Origin: Enterovibrio coralii
GTDB lineage: Bacteria > Pseudomonadota > Gammaproteobacteria > Enterobacterales > Vibrionaceae
Direction: 5' to 3'
NCBI RefSeq assembly: GCF_001559595.1
Contig: NZ_LNTY01000059.1
Span: 124,001-188,000 of the forward strand
DNA length: 64,000 nucleotides
The notes under the pieces were generated by a model that saw only the letters and a list, made by a program, of their open reading frames with translations, ran no database searches and had not been told where the DNA came from. The translations under genes were made by a program, and so were the position numbers. Below, piece by piece: positions 25,541 through 36,089 of the stretch. How positions within the stretch are numbered: the first letter of the stretch is position 1; every line of letters starts with the position of its first letter.

Positions 25541-27169
25541 GTGAGTGATAAAAGCCACGATGAATTGATGGCGCCGGATGGTGCAGTGAATCCAATCGAT
25601 ACTGATTATCAGGTTGGCCAGGATAACATTGCACTAAAAATCGGCCTTTTGGCTAGACATTCATAACCGCGTGTTTGTCGTTTCGGGCTCAATGATTGCA
25701 CTTTTTGTTGTTGTCACCCTTTTGTTCCGAAACTCAGTGGGTCCAATGTTCAGTGAACTGCGTAATACGCTCACTGCTCAAATGGACTGGTTCTTTATCG
25801 GCGCAGGTAACCTTTTTGTGTTGCTGTGTCTGATCCTCGTTGTCAGTCCTCTAGGCAAAGTTCGCCTTGGTGGTACTGAAGCAAAAGCAGATTACACCTA
25901 CGTAGGTTGGTTCTCAATGCTGTTCGCGGCAGGTATGGGTATCGGCTTAATGTTCTATGGTGTGTCTGAGCCTTTGTCTCACTATGCAGCCTCACTAGGC
26001 GGTGTGGTTGACGTAAATGGCGTGCGCACTGACTGGGCTCCGCTAGGTGGCGCATTGAATGATGCAGCTGCGGCGAAAGATCTCGGTATGGCAGCCACGA
26101 TTTACCACTGGGGTCTACACCCTTGGGCTATCTACGCATTGCTAGCACTGTCTTTGGCACTGTTCTCGTTTAACAAAGGCTTGCCTTTGACTATGCGCTC
26201 GGTGTTCTACCCAGTATTTGGTGAGCGCATCTGGGCTGGCCAGGTCACATCATCGATATCACTGCTGTTGTTGCGACCTTGTTTGGTTTGGCGACATCGC
26301 TTGGCTTTGGTGCATCGCAAGCGGCTGCGGGTCTGAACTTCCTGTTCGGCATTCCTGATGGCACACCAACTCAAATCGTTTTGATTATCGGTATTACCGG
26401 TCTGGCGTTGAGCTCAGTGGTTGCAGGTCTGGATGCAGGTGTTAAGCGCTTGTCAGAATTCAACATGCTGATGGCAACCTTGCTGATGGCATTCGTGATC
26501 ATTGTTGGCCCAACACTGTCTATTTTCAGCAGTGTAGTGAGCAACATGGGTGCGTACTTTGAAAACCTGCCAGCGCTGTCTATGCCATTTGGCCGTGAAG
26601 ATGCTAACTACTCGCAAGGTTGGACGGCGTTCTACTGGGCGTGGTGGATGTCATGGTCACCGTTCGTGGGCATGTTTATCGCGCGTGTATCACGCGGCCG
26701 TACGGTTCGTGAGTTCATCATCTGTGTATTGCTGATCCCGACATCTGTGTGTGTGTTGTGGATGACCGCGTTTGGTACAACAGCGATTGAGCAACTTCAA
26801 GACGGCTACCGTGCGGTAGTTGATGCAGATTTGCCACTGCAATTGTTCACCATGCTGGATGGCCTGCCATTGGCAAGCATCACCTCGCTGATCGGTATCA
26901 TTCTGGTGGTGGTGTTCTTTGTGACCTCATCTGACTCAGGTTCTTTGGTTATCGATACCATCTCTGCGGGTGGTAAAGTGGATGCGCCAGTACCACAGCG
27001 TATCTTCTGGTGTACCTTTGTTGGTCTGGTCGCGATTTCGCTGCTGCTGGGTGGTGGTTTGTCATCGCTTCAAGCAATGGTGGTCTCAACGGGCCTGCCA
27101 TTCTGTATCGTTCTGCTGATGTGTGCCTTCTCCTTGGTGAAAGGCTTGATGTCAGAACCTCGTAAGTAA
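25541..27169 (+). CDS. BCCT betaine/choline transporter, copy 1, frame broken twice
   Basis: GTG start after AAAGGAAAATGGAG. Full frame would be 543 residues, close to the 544 of copy 2, to which it is highly similar throughout (both start with SDKSH..LM.PDG and share DTDYQVGQDNIALKIG). The first break (25644-25653) lacks two bases relative to copy 2, one C and one G of short homopolymers; the second (26233-26235) lacks one G. Twelve TM segments and the BCCT core FYWAWWMSWSPFVGMFIARVSRGRT are present. It imports betaine-type osmolytes with Na+ or H+. A truncated expressed product is possible if the breaks are real. Confidence 0.83.
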
Positions 27170-27665
27170 TGCCTGTAGAGTCCGGATGCCAGTCATCCGG
27201 ACTCTTGTTTAGGGCCACAGTAAATAGTGCGCTATTGAATAGTGACTATTTGCAGTTGTCTTCTGTCTTACCCTGCCAAATAGAACCATGTTGAAACGCG
27301 TTGTATGCGTCGGCGTTGGCCTAATTTGGATCGCAATGGGCGCATTTAAGTAATTCGTCTTAACACCATTGAATAAGCTTGGTGATGGCTTGTATCCAAT
27401 ATTTAGAACTCAATGGTTAATAATTTCGACAAAAAGCTTTTTAACGGTGGTTTTTCGCTGTTTTTAAGCGGTTGGCTGGAGTTGATTGGACACCTATCTC
27501 ATAAATTAAGCATTGAACACTAAGGATATGTTACAGTGTTTAGTTTGTTAACGTTCATCACGCATCGCAAACTTTCATCGTGAATACGATGGTTTGTTGA
27601 CATTCATACGAAGAATTTAGGTGGCGTTGGCAGCTTAACTCGCGAGACGGACAAAGGAGTTTACT
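27170..27665. other. Intergenic region between the two BCCT genes
   Basis: Starts with the copy 1 terminator. A possible 21-codon frame (27288-27353, hydrophobic, MLKRVVCVGVG...) has no ribosome site and is not called. Imperfect repeats of AATAGTG and ACTATT occur at 27223-27252. The copy 2 promoter should lie after 27480; ACAAAGGAG precedes its GTG. Confidence 0.45.
27178..27204 (+). terminator. Terminator after BCCT copy 1
   Basis: An 11-bp perfect stem GAGTCCGGATG / CATCCGGACTC, five-base loop, followed by TTGTTT. Confidence 0.85.
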
Positions 27666-29300
27666 GTGAGCGATAAAAGTCATGAAGAGTTAATGAAGCC
27701 TGACGGCGACGTTAACCCCATTGATACTGACTACCAGGTCGGGCAAGATAACATAGCCCTAAAAATCGGTCCGTTCGGGCTAGATATCCACAACCGCGTC
27801 TTTTTGATTTCAGGCATCGCCATTGCGTTGTTTGTTTTCGTGACGTTAGCGTTCCAAAAAGAAGTTGCCCCTGTTTTCGGTGATATTCGTAGCTGGCTGA
27901 CCTCAAATCTTGATTGGTTTTTCCTTACAGCTGGTGACATCTTCGTCTTGGTTTGTCTGTTCTTGATTGTTAGCCCGCTTGGCAAAGTGCGATTGGGCGG
28001 AACAGAAGCAACGCCTGATTACACCTACGCGGGATGGTTCTCCATGCTGTTTGCCGCAGGTATGGGTATCGGTTTGATGTTCTACGGCGTGTCTGAGCCA
28101 CTGTCTCACTATGCGTCTGCATTTGGTGGGACGGCATCTGACGGCGGGGTACGCACAGACTGGGCACCATTAGGCGCAGCGGCTGGCGATGTTGAAGGCT
28201 CGATTGACTTGGCCATGGCCGCCACGATTTATCACTGGGGTCTACACCCTTGGGCTATCTACGCGGTATTGGCATTAGGTCTGGCACTGTTCTCATTTAA
28301 CAAAGGCTTACCGCTGACGATGCGCTCAGTATTCTATCCGCTCTTTGGCGAGCGAGTATGGGGCTGGGTAGGGCATGTTATCGATATCCTTGCGGTGGTT
28401 GCGACCCTATTTGGTCTGGCGACATCCCTTGGTTTAGGGGCATCACAAGCATCAGCAGGTCTGAACTTCCTGTTTGGTACGCCACTGGGCACCTCAACGG
28501 AAATCATTCTGGTTATCTTCATCACCATTCTGGCGTTGGTTTCGGTAATGGCCGGTCTGGATGCCGGGGTGAAGCGCCTGTCTGAAATCAATATGATGCT
28601 GGCACTGGCGTTACTCATGTTTGTCATTGTGATGGGGCCTACACTTGCCATCATCACGGGGTTCTTTGGCAACCTGACGTCTTACATTGAACACTTGCCT
28701 GCGCTGTCGAATCCGTTTGGGCGGGAAGATGCTAACTTCTCCCAAGGCTGGACGGCGTTCTACTGGGCGTGGTGGATTTCATGGTCGCCATTCGTGGGTA
28801 TGTTTATCGCCCGTGTATCGCGTGGTCGTTCAGTGCGTGAATTCGTTATCTGTGTCTTGCTCATTCCATCGGCGGCTTGTGTGCTTTGGATGACAGCGTT
28901 TGGCGGCACGGCTATCAGCCAAGTCGTGAACGACGGCTACACAGCCGTTACCGAAGCGGCATTGCCATTGCAGCTCTTTGCGATGCTGGATGCGTTGCCT
29001 TTCGCACAGATCACATCATTTATCGGTATTATTCTTGTCGTGGTGTTCTTTGTAACGTCATCTGACTCAGGCTCATTGGTTATCGATACCATCTCTGCGG
29101 GCGGTAAGGTCGATGCGCCTGTGCCTCAACGTGTATTCTGGTGTACGTTTGAAGGCTTAGTGGCAATCGTTCTGCTGTTGGGCGGTGGTTTGGTGGCCTT
29201 GCAGGCAATGGCGGTCTCAACGGGCTTCCCGTTCACCATTGTTTTGCTGGTCGCTTGTGTCTCGCTCATCAAAGGCTTGATGTCCGAGCCCCGAGGTTAG
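27666..29300 (+). CDS. BCCT betaine/choline transporter, copy 2
   Basis: 544 residues, GTG start with AAAGGAG upstream. A secondary transporter of quaternary ammonium compounds (glycine betaine, choline, carnitine). Twelve TM helices; the signature segment FYWAWWISWSPFVGMF near residue 345 contains the substrate-binding Trp residues of TM8. The N-terminal cytosolic tail is short and acidic. It is a tandem paralogue of the preceding gene, most likely from duplication. With gbcAB in the window it could supply betaine either as osmolyte or as carbon source. Substrate is not fixed by sequence. Confidence 0.88.
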   Translation: MSDKSHEELMKPDGDVNPIDTDYQVGQDNIALKIGPFGLDIHNRVFLISGIAIALFVFVTLAFQKEVAPVFGDIRSWLTSNLDWFFLTAGDIFVLVCLFLIVSPLGKVRLGGTEATPDYTYAGWFSMLFAAGMGIGLMFYGVSEPLSHYASAFGGTASDGGVRTDWAPLGAAAGDVEGSIDLAMAATIYHWGLHPWAIYAVLALGLALFSFNKGLPLTMRSVFYPLFGERVWGWVGHVIDILAVVATLFGLATSLGLGASQASAGLNFLFGTPLGTSTEIILVIFITILALVSVMAGLDAGVKRLSEINMMLALALLMFVIVMGPTLAIITGFFGNLTSYIEHLPALSNPFGREDANFSQGWTAFYWAWWISWSPFVGMFIARVSRGRSVREFVICVLLIPSAACVLWMTAFGGTAISQVVNDGYTAVTEAALPLQLFAMLDALPFAQITSFIGIILVVVFFVTSSDSGSLVIDTISAGGKVDAPVPQRVFWCTFEGLVAIVLLLGGGLVALQAMAVSTGFPFTIVLLVACVSLIKGLMSEPRG

Positions 29301-29321
29301 CCGCGACAGTGATTTAACGGG

Positions 29322-29348
29322 GCAGGGCAGACCAAGTGTCTGCCCTGC
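29322..29348 (+). terminator. Stem-loop after BCCT copy 2
   Basis: An 11-bp perfect stem GCAGGGCAGAC / GTCTGCCCTGC with five-base loop; T-run weak (TTCGTCTT). Confidence 0.7.
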
Positions 29349-29424
29349 TTCGTCTTCCGGCGTCAGTAAGGGACTGCGCCGTAGCAATACTAACCCTTTG
29401 TGGTTACTCAGAGATTGAGAATTA

Positions 29425-31308
29425 ATGGAAGCGGAACAAATCGAAATCGCAGCGTTTCTCAAACAATACGCGCCTTTTAAAGACTTGCCTGAAGACGCCG
29501 TGGATGACGTCGCCAGACAGGTTGAAATTTCTTACTTTCGCGCAGATACGCAAATCTTCGAATACGGTCAGCCAATCAAAGATTTGTGCATGGTGCGAAG
29601 TGGTGTTGTTGAGATTTATCGTCGTAAAGGCGAGCTGTTTAACCGACTCACTGAAGGCGATACGTTCGGCCAGTGGGGCTTGATGATGAATCGCCGCGTG
29701 CGTTTTCCGGCGAAAGCCATTGAAGACAGCTTGGTGTATTTCATCCCTGATACGGTTTTCGATGATCTGAGTGAACGTTTTGAAGCGTTCTCGGATTTCA
29801 TGGAAGTTGAAGATGGAATGCGCCTGCGCAATGCCGTCGAAAACCATAGAGAAAGCAACGATCTGACCACGTCGAAAGTGAAGTCATTGATCTTGCGCGA
29901 TCCGGTGACCATTGGTTGTGAATCGTCGGTGCAGCAGGCCGCGATATCGATGACCGATGAAGGGGTTTCGTCACTCTTGGTCATGACGACCGAAGAAAAC
30001 GAAGACGGAGTGGAGCAGGAACGTATCGTCGGGATCATCACAGATCGAGACCTGCGCTCGCGTGTGTTGGCTGAAGGGCTTTCATATTCAACACAGGTTG
30101 CTGACATTCTCACGCCACAGCTCATCACGCTGGATTACAACGCCTACGTGTTTGAAGCCATGCTGGTGATGCTGAGAAATAACCTCCATCACTTACCGAT
30201 TCTGCGCCACCACAAGCCTATCGGCGTGATTGCGATGTCTGACATTGTCCGTCACGAATCACAGAGCAGCTTGGTGATCGTCAGCAGCATCTTCAGACAA
30301 CAATCAGTCGACGATTTAGAAGTGTTGGCCAAAGATGTCCCATCGTGTTTCTCTCGCATGGTGTCGGAGGATGCAAACTCACACATGATTGGCTCTGCGA
30401 TGTCAGTCATTGGCCGAAGCTTCAAACAGCGATTGCTGGAGCTTGGCGAAGAAGAGCTTGGTCCACCGCCTGTTCCGTATTGTTTCTTGGCACTGGGCTC
30501 GATGGCGCGGGATGAGCAGTCAGTCGTGACCGACCAAGACAATGCGATGATCTTGGATGACAAATACGACCCTGAAGAGCATGGTGAATACTTTGCGAAT
30601 CTGGCGAAGTTCGTTTCAGACGGCCTTGCACGCTGTGGTTACGCGTATTGTACCGGTAACATCATGGCGACAAATCCAGAGTGGCGTAAAACTCGTGCTG
30701 AGTGGGAAGCCACATTTGCCGATTGGATTGACCAGCCAAATCCGAAGTCGCTGCTTAACAGCAACATCTTCTTCGATCTTGATGGTGTGTACGGGGCAAC
30801 AAACTGGGCGGAAACGCTCAAAGCCTTTATCGGGCGTCGTGCACGTCGCAACAACCGCTTCCTCGCCTGTATGGCGCGTAATGCCTTGAACCGCACGCCG
30901 CCGCTAGGGTTCTTTAAGAACTTCGTGATGGAACAAGATGGCGCGCACAAGAACTCGATTAACCTGAAACGCCGAGGTACTGCACCGCTGGCTGACCTTA
31001 TTCGTGTTCACGCACTGGCTGTCGATTCGCGTTCTCAGAATTCGTTTGAGCGTTTGGATGACATCATTGAAGCGGGCATTTTGCCAAAGGGTCGAGGTGA
31101 AGATATTCGTGACGCAATGGAGTTCATCTCCATGGTGCGCATACGTCACCAAGCGATCGATGTTGAGCAAGGCATTGAACCTGACAACAACATCGAGCCA
31201 GAAAACTTGTCTGACTTTGAACGCAGAAACTTGAAAGATGCCTTCCAGATCTTGAGTAATGCACAGAAGTTCCTGAAATACCGCTATCAACCGAACCGCA
31301 GTAATTAG
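29425..31308 (+). CDS. cNMP-binding/CBS/DUF294 nucleotidyltransferase-like signalling protein
   Basis: 627 residues. Domains in order: cyclic-nucleotide-binding-like fold (about 15-125), two CBS domains (about 150-275) and a DUF294 putative nucleotidyltransferase domain (about 310-450, with LGSMARDEQSVVTDQDNAMI, a GS..D.D pattern like GlnD), then a helical DUF294 C-terminal domain. Proteins of this type usually lie beside a DnaQ-like exonuclease, as here (10 bp downstream), and often near acetate or solute transporters and sensor kinases. The molecular role is unknown; sensing of an adenine nucleotide is likely from the CBS pair. Confidence 0.88.
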   Translation: MEAEQIEIAAFLKQYAPFKDLPEDAVDDVARQVEISYFRADTQIFEYGQPIKDLCMVRSGVVEIYRRKGELFNRLTEGDTFGQWGLMMNRRVRFPAKAIEDSLVYFIPDTVFDDLSERFEAFSDFMEVEDGMRLRNAVENHRESNDLTTSKVKSLILRDPVTIGCESSVQQAAISMTDEGVSSLLVMTTEENEDGVEQERIVGIITDRDLRSRVLAEGLSYSTQVADILTPQLITLDYNAYVFEAMLVMLRNNLHHLPILRHHKPIGVIAMSDIVRHESQSSLVIVSSIFRQQSVDDLEVLAKDVPSCFSRMVSEDANSHMIGSAMSVIGRSFKQRLLELGEEELGPPPVPYCFLALGSMARDEQSVVTDQDNAMILDDKYDPEEHGEYFANLAKFVSDGLARCGYAYCTGNIMATNPEWRKTRAEWEATFADWIDQPNPKSLLNSNIFFDLDGVYGATNWAETLKAFIGRRARRNNRFLACMARNALNRTPPLGFFKNFVMEQDGAHKNSINLKRRGTAPLADLIRVHALAVDSRSQNSFERLDDIIEAGILPKGRGEDIRDAMEFISMVRIRHQAIDVEQGIEPDNNIEPENLSDFERRNLKDAFQILSNAQKFLKYRYQPNRSN

Positions 31309-31318
31309 GAGATAGTCA

Positions 31319-32055
31319 GTGTTATTTCTTGAACCTAACAAGGGCATGCCGCTCGTGCAGGCGGGACCAGATTGGCCAACGCTGATTAAGCGTCTGAAGC
31401 AAAAAGCCAAGGTGCCACTGCTGAAGCGTTTTTATGATGCCGGTGTTGTGAGCGGCGAAACGCCCGTGTCTGAGGTGCAGTTTGTTGCGCTGGACTTAGA
31501 GACAACGGGATTAGACCCGTCGAAAAGTGACATCATCAGTATCGGGCTGGTGCCGTTTACGCTTGACCGTATTCATTGCCGCGAGTCGCGCCACTGGATA
31601 GTAAAACCACGTAAGCCGCTAAACGAAGATTCGGTGGTTTTTCATGGTATTACCCATTCGGATGTCAGCGATGCGCCCGATCTTCGCCGCATTCTGGAAG
31701 AAGTGCTGGCCGCCCTTGAAGGCAAAGTGGTGGTGGTGCATTACCGCCGGATTGAACGAGAGTTCATTGACTCAGCCATCAAGCATCGATTGGGAGAAGG
31801 CTTGGTGTTCCCTGTGGTTGATACACTGGAAATAGAGTCTTGGTATTACCGTAAGCCAAGCCAAAAGTTTTGGTCGCGAATGCTGAAAAAGCCGCTGACT
31901 TCGATTCGATTGGCTGACAGCCGTCGACGTTACAACCTCCCGTTCTACCAAGGCACAATGCACTGACGGACGCGATCGCGACGGCTGAGCTTCTTCAAGC
32001 GCAAATTGCCCACCGATTCAGACCTGATTACCCAATCAAAGGGCTTTGGCGATAA
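31319..32055 (+). CDS. DnaQ-like 3'-5' exonuclease, frame broken near 31952
   Basis: GTG start after TTAGGAG, ten bases behind the DUF294 gene, so the two are an operon. The first frame holds exonuclease motif I (ALDLETTGLD), motif II (HGITHSD) and VVVHYRRIEREFID. The typical final motif, HNALTDAIATAELLQAQ, lies in the next frame after one missing base and runs to the stop at 32055, giving 245 residues. Without the correction the protein would lose the last catalytic Asp. Unlike DnaQ it is not expected to join polymerase III; the partner is probably the DUF294 protein. Confidence 0.85.
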
Positions 32056-32243
32056 CGCAATCAGACGAGAAGTGTTGCACTGGTTTTACTTCAAGAGTGC
32101 AACGCTTCACGTTTCTTAGATAGCATTCTGCTGATCTCTGCGCATATCCGTTCGCTTTTTTTTCACTGTGTTAGAGTCAATCTAAGCGGAGTATCTGTCA
32201 GTGTTTCAGATGCATACATTCATTGCCTATAAAGGACGGCAAT

Positions 32244-32702
32244 ATGATTGAAGAAAACAAAGTCGTAAAAATCGATTACACCGTGAAGAATGATGCGGGA
32301 CAGGTTATCGATACGTCGGAAGGCAATGAGCCATTGGCGTACCTCCACGGCGCAAGCAACATTATTCCGGGCTTAGAAAAAGCACTGGAAGGTAAAGCGG
32401 AAGGCGAAGAGTTCAAAGCAGTAGTGCACCCTGATGACGCATACGGACAGCGTAACGAAGCACTGATCCAAACGGTAGATAAAGAAGTCTTCCAAGGCGT
32501 CGATGAAATTGAAGTCGGCATGGTCTTCAATGCGCAAGGGCCACAAGGCAATATTCAAGTGACCATTGTTGAGATTGACGGTGACAAGGTCACCATTGAT
32601 GGCAACCACCCACTGGCAGGCATTGTGCTGTATTTTGAAGGTGTGGTTCGCGAAGTTCGCGATGCGACCGACGAAGAAAAAGAGCACGGCCACGCGCACT
32701 GA
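32244..32702 (+). CDS. slyD: FKBP-type peptidyl-prolyl isomerase SlyD
   Basis: 152 residues from MIEENKVV; AAAGGACGG before this ATG decides the start. The FKBP core (VVKIDYTVKNDAGQVIDTS, LHG..IIPGLEKAL) flanks the insert-in-flap domain (about 65-125), which gives chaperone activity. The C-terminal tail is short (EEKEHGHAH) with only a few His, so it lacks the long metal-binding tail of E. coli SlyD. It acts in the cytoplasm on folding and, in other species, in nickel handling. Confidence 0.88.
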   Translation: MIEENKVVKIDYTVKNDAGQVIDTSEGNEPLAYLHGASNIIPGLEKALEGKAEGEEFKAVVHPDDAYGQRNEALIQTVDKEVFQGVDEIEVGMVFNAQGPQGNIQVTIVEIDGDKVTIDGNHPLAGIVLYFEGVVREVRDATDEEKEHGHAH

Positions 32703-32719
32703 TCTTTATCGTTATCTCA

Positions 32720-32748
32720 AAAAAGCGAGCCTCAGTGCTCGCTTTTTT
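32720..32748 (+). terminator. Rho-independent terminator after slyD
   Basis: AAAAGCGAGC / GCTCGCTTTTTT stem with six-base loop and T-run. Confidence 0.9.
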
Positions 32749-32785
32749 ATTGCCTGAACTTCGCTAGCTTTCACCATGAGACACA

Positions 32786-34200
32786 TTATTCTTGCTTCAA
32801 AATGCCTTCAAACAGGAAGGCCTCATCAAAATGCCGTTCACCAATAAACGCTATCGCGTGCTGGCCTTGTTGTCTCATTGCGCCGGGTGAACGCACGCCA
32901 AACGGCCATAAGAACCAACGTTCTCCTCGCGCGCTGTCTGTAATGATTCCGTGTCGGTTAAAGGGACTTTTGTATCTGCCATCAGTGCTTTGCAACAGTG
33001 AGAGCTGCGTTAGCGATGAGGTTCTTAGGTCAATGTCTGCTTGGATGTTATCGGTAAACTCAACCTTCACAATCATGTGCTCTGCTGTCGACAGCGCAAC
33101 ATGCAATCGCGAGTTTGCTGTTGGCTCTGGCAATTTTACTGCAATCGGCCGCTCTCCATCTGATGCGATGAACTCAAGTGTTGGGCTTAATGCATACACC
33201 ATGTGAAAGCAGCCGCATTGGTGAATGGAATCGAGAACGAGAGGGTGTCCTGCGCTGTCCAAAGTAAGCCTGAGATTTATTGCATCAAACTTGCCACCAT
33301 AGGGGTCGAAATAGCCTTTTTCTGTGCGAGCCGGGAACCAAACCACGTAGTTTAACTGCGTGAGAATACCCCCTTGAAAGCGGGTATAGGTGATGCTCGG
33401 TATAGCGTCGGTGTGGCGGTATCGACAGCTAGTTTGCCATCATCACTTATCATTAGCTTGCCAGGGAGATCGTCACGCGAGCGTGTTTCGACAGAGATAA
33501 CTGGTGAGAACGCATCAAGAAGTTGTTCTGTTTCCTTGGCATCAAATACTGGCCAATCAAGCTCAGAGACTGAGCGCGCACGCTTGAAAATCGCTGAGAC
33601 ATCAACATGGTTTTTTCTGCTCATGCCATAACGAAAAACAGGGTCTAAAGGGCGGTCAAACCCAGACATGATGTGAGCTTGCTCATCCTCAATTTGTCCA
33701 GCTGCGACGAGGCTACTGATGGGGTACACGCCCACCACACGTTTCCAGTGTTGGTAAGCCGTTTCAATGACAGGTGGATTGGATGTAAGTGTTTGCCAGA
33801 ACACCGCGTTGTCCATCGTCTCTTCCGCGAGCAAGGCTTGGCATTGCTGTAATGATATTGCCGAGCTTTCCTTTGTCTCCGAAAGCGTTAATGCAGTGTC
33901 GAGTTGCTGCCTACCGAGTTGCATCACGTATGAAAGCCATTGTGATTTTTGATTTTCACTGGTGATCTCGCCGACAAGCGAGGTGCTGAACCTGTCGAAT
34001 GCCAAATAGGGGAATCGCTCATCCTGAGCATAGGGAAGGGCATAAGTGCGCGTGCTATCAATCTTTTGATAGAAGGATGCCAGCGTATCTTGGCATTCTG
34101 CGTTTTTTCCTGACGGCCACAGTGCTTGGGTTTTCGAAGATGACACACAGCCCGACAATGTTGTCAGTAAAAGCGCGAAAGTCAGCAGCGATCTCAGCAT
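32786..34200 (-). CDS. Large lipoprotein of unknown function, frame broken at 33369-33373
   Basis: Start MLRSLLTFALL is chosen because AGGA lies six bases upstream; a signal peptide with lipobox LSGC follows. The two open frames (to 33352, and from 33346) join if the run of five C at 33369-33373 (five G in the coding strand) had six, giving FKGGILTQLNYVVWFPAR and a protein of 471 residues. The C-terminal half looks beta-rich. No family is recognised. Anchoring at a membrane from the periplasmic side is expected. Confidence 0.75.
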
Positions 34201-34310
34201 TCTCATTCCTGTTTGGGTAATGTGCATCCACATAACTATAGACACGAAGCGGGCAGAGATACTTTCTGCCCAATCACGATACCTACCAGTCTGAAGAGAT
34301 AGCGAAAGCA

Positions 34311-34910
34311 ATGAAAACGCAAAAAGAAAAAATGCTAAGCGGTGAGTTGTACAGTGCAAATGATGACGAGTTGATTGCGGATAAAATGCGATGCCGCGAA
34401 GCCATGCGCCGCTTTAATCAAAGCTTGCCGGACAGCCCAGAATGGAAGCAAGCGAAAGCAGATTTACTGCCTAATGCGCATGAGAGCGTCTATATCGAAC
34501 CACCATTTTTCAGCGACTACGGTATTCACACGTATATCGGTGAGTCGGTGTTTATGAACTTCAACTGTACCATTTTGGATGTGGCTCCCGTAACCATCGG
34601 CGACCGCGTGATGATGGCAACCAACGTTCAGTTACTCACTGCAACGCATCCTCTTGATATTCAACGTCGTGTACGTGAGCTAGTGGAATATGGGTTACCG
34701 ATAACCATAGGTAACAATGTGTGGCTAGGCGGTGGTGTGATTGTGTTGCCGGGCGTTACCATTGGCGAGAATAGCGTCATTGGCGCAGGCAGTGTGGTGA
34801 CGAAAGACATTCCAGCCAATGTGATTGCGGTTGGTAATCCTGCTAAAGTGCTTCGTGAATTGACTGACGAAGAAAAAGAAGACCGAGGCGCGTTAGGTCA
34901 GGTGCTCTAA
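34311..34910 (+). CDS. maa: Sugar O-acetyltransferase (maltose acetyltransferase family)
   Basis: 199 residues. The N-terminal Mac motif (EKMLSGELYSANDDEL) and a left-handed beta-helix of hexapeptide repeats (about 75-180, VTIGDRVMMATNV, ITIGNNVWLGGGVIVLPGVTIGENSVIGAGSVVTKDI) identify the family, which acetylates glucose, maltose or related sugars with acetyl-CoA. The catalytic His lies in LLTATHPLD. Natural substrate uncertain. Its end overlaps the opposing Cys-cluster gene by 18 bp. Confidence 0.87.
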   Translation: MKTQKEKMLSGELYSANDDELIADKMRCREAMRRFNQSLPDSPEWKQAKADLLPNAHESVYIEPPFFSDYGIHTYIGESVFMNFNCTILDVAPVTIGDRVMMATNVQLLTATHPLDIQRRVRELVEYGLPITIGNNVWLGGGVIVLPGVTIGENSVIGAGSVVTKDIPANVIAVGNPAKVLRELTDEEKEDRGALGQVL

Positions 34911-35156
34911 CTCGGTGAGCATATCAATGGCGTATTGATTGGTGCTACCGCAAATATCGCGGTCAGCTTTGAATTGGCTGCATACCGCAGGGCGATCAGG
35001 TTGGCCGAAGATCTTACAAAGGTTTTGATCGTTAAGCTGAATACAGCGTTGACCTGCGGGTTTACCGTTAGGCATTCCCGGAATAGGCGAAGATATGCTG
35101 GGTGCAATGCAACATGCGCCACAGCCTAAACGGCAACTGATTACTTGTTGGTTCAT
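34893..35156 (-). CDS. YkgJ-family Cys-cluster protein
   Basis: 87 residues. The CxxxCxxCC pattern (CRLGCGACC) at residues 8-16, with later CIQL, CKIF, VCSQF and ICGS, marks the family, thought to bind zinc or an iron-sulfur cluster. Function unknown. Convergent with maa. Confidence 0.85.
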   Translation of the reverse strand: MNQQVISCRLGCGACCIAPSISSPIPGMPNGKPAGQRCIQLNDQNLCKIFGQPDRPAVCSQFKADRDICGSTNQYAIDMLTELEHLT

Positions 35157-35362
35157 GATATCTGCCTACATACTTCAAGAAGGCGCGCACAGTATCACTA
35201 GTGTGCGGAGAACGCAAAGAAGTCGAAACGTGAATTTGCAAGGTGCTGATTGTGCGTCTTGTGTCCTTTAATCACCGAATGATAACGGGATAGTCCTTGA
35301 ACTTTCCGGCTCTGGTGGTATAACGTCCGCCTTCTAGCAATATTGAGTAGGTACAGGTAAAA

Positions 35363-35803
35363 ATGTCGACACCTTTCTGGGAACAAAAAACACTGACTGA
35401 GATGACGGACGCAGAGTGGGAATCACTGTGTGACGGATGCGGAAAGTGCTGCCTTCACAAGCTGATCGATGAAGATACCGAAGAGCTTTACTACACCAAT
35501 ATTGCCTGCAGCTTATTGGATGACAAAACCTGCTCGTGCAAAGACTACCCAAACCGCTTTAACTATGACGAAGAGTGTCTGAAATTAACGCGTGACAAAA
35601 TCGACGAGTTTTACTGGCTGCCAGACACCTGTTCTTACCGACTGCTTGCTGAAGGCAAAACGCTTCCAGCATGGCACCCGCTTATCACTGGCTCTAAAGA
35701 TGCTATGCATGCCGCGGATGAATCGGTTAAAGAAAAAGTGGTATATGAAATTGATGTGATTGATTGGGAAGACCATATCCTTAATCATCCAAACCGGAAG
35801 TAA
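35363..35803 (+). CDS. ycgN: YcgN-family Cys-cluster protein (UPF0260)
   Basis: 146 residues. FWEQKTLTEMTDAEWESLCDGCGKCCLHKL is the typical start, with DGCGKCC as putative metal-binding cluster; further Cys in IACSLLD, CSCKDYP and EECLK. Conserved across gammaproteobacteria, function unknown. It belongs to the same broad Cys-cluster superfamily as the YkgJ protein 200 bp away. Confidence 0.9.
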   Translation: MSTPFWEQKTLTEMTDAEWESLCDGCGKCCLHKLIDEDTEELYYTNIACSLLDDKTCSCKDYPNRFNYDEECLKLTRDKIDEFYWLPDTCSYRLLAEGKTLPAWHPLITGSKDAMHAADESVKEKVVYEIDVIDWEDHILNHPNRK

Positions 35804-36089
35804 TATCACTTTTTGAAAGATTGAATGCTTTCGTTTCAATAAAATTTCTATAAAAAGCTGCCATATGCGATAGATAAAAATAGTCGCGCTGGTGGCTTTT
35901 ATTTTATCCAAAATTTGCCTTGTATATTTAAACGAAAATTTTGAGAGAGCACTGAAGCGCGGTGAGCGTTTGCATTGGTACGAAGCGAAGTGTTTATATT
36001 GAGATGAACCTTGCAAATTAGAACGTTGAAGTTTTAAGAACAAATTTTCTGGATACTATTGGTGAAAAATATAAAACAGCAGTATCACA

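Noticed and set aside
27288..27353. 21-residue hydrophobic mini-protein between the BCCT genes
   Set aside because: No ribosome site; too short to support without conservation data.
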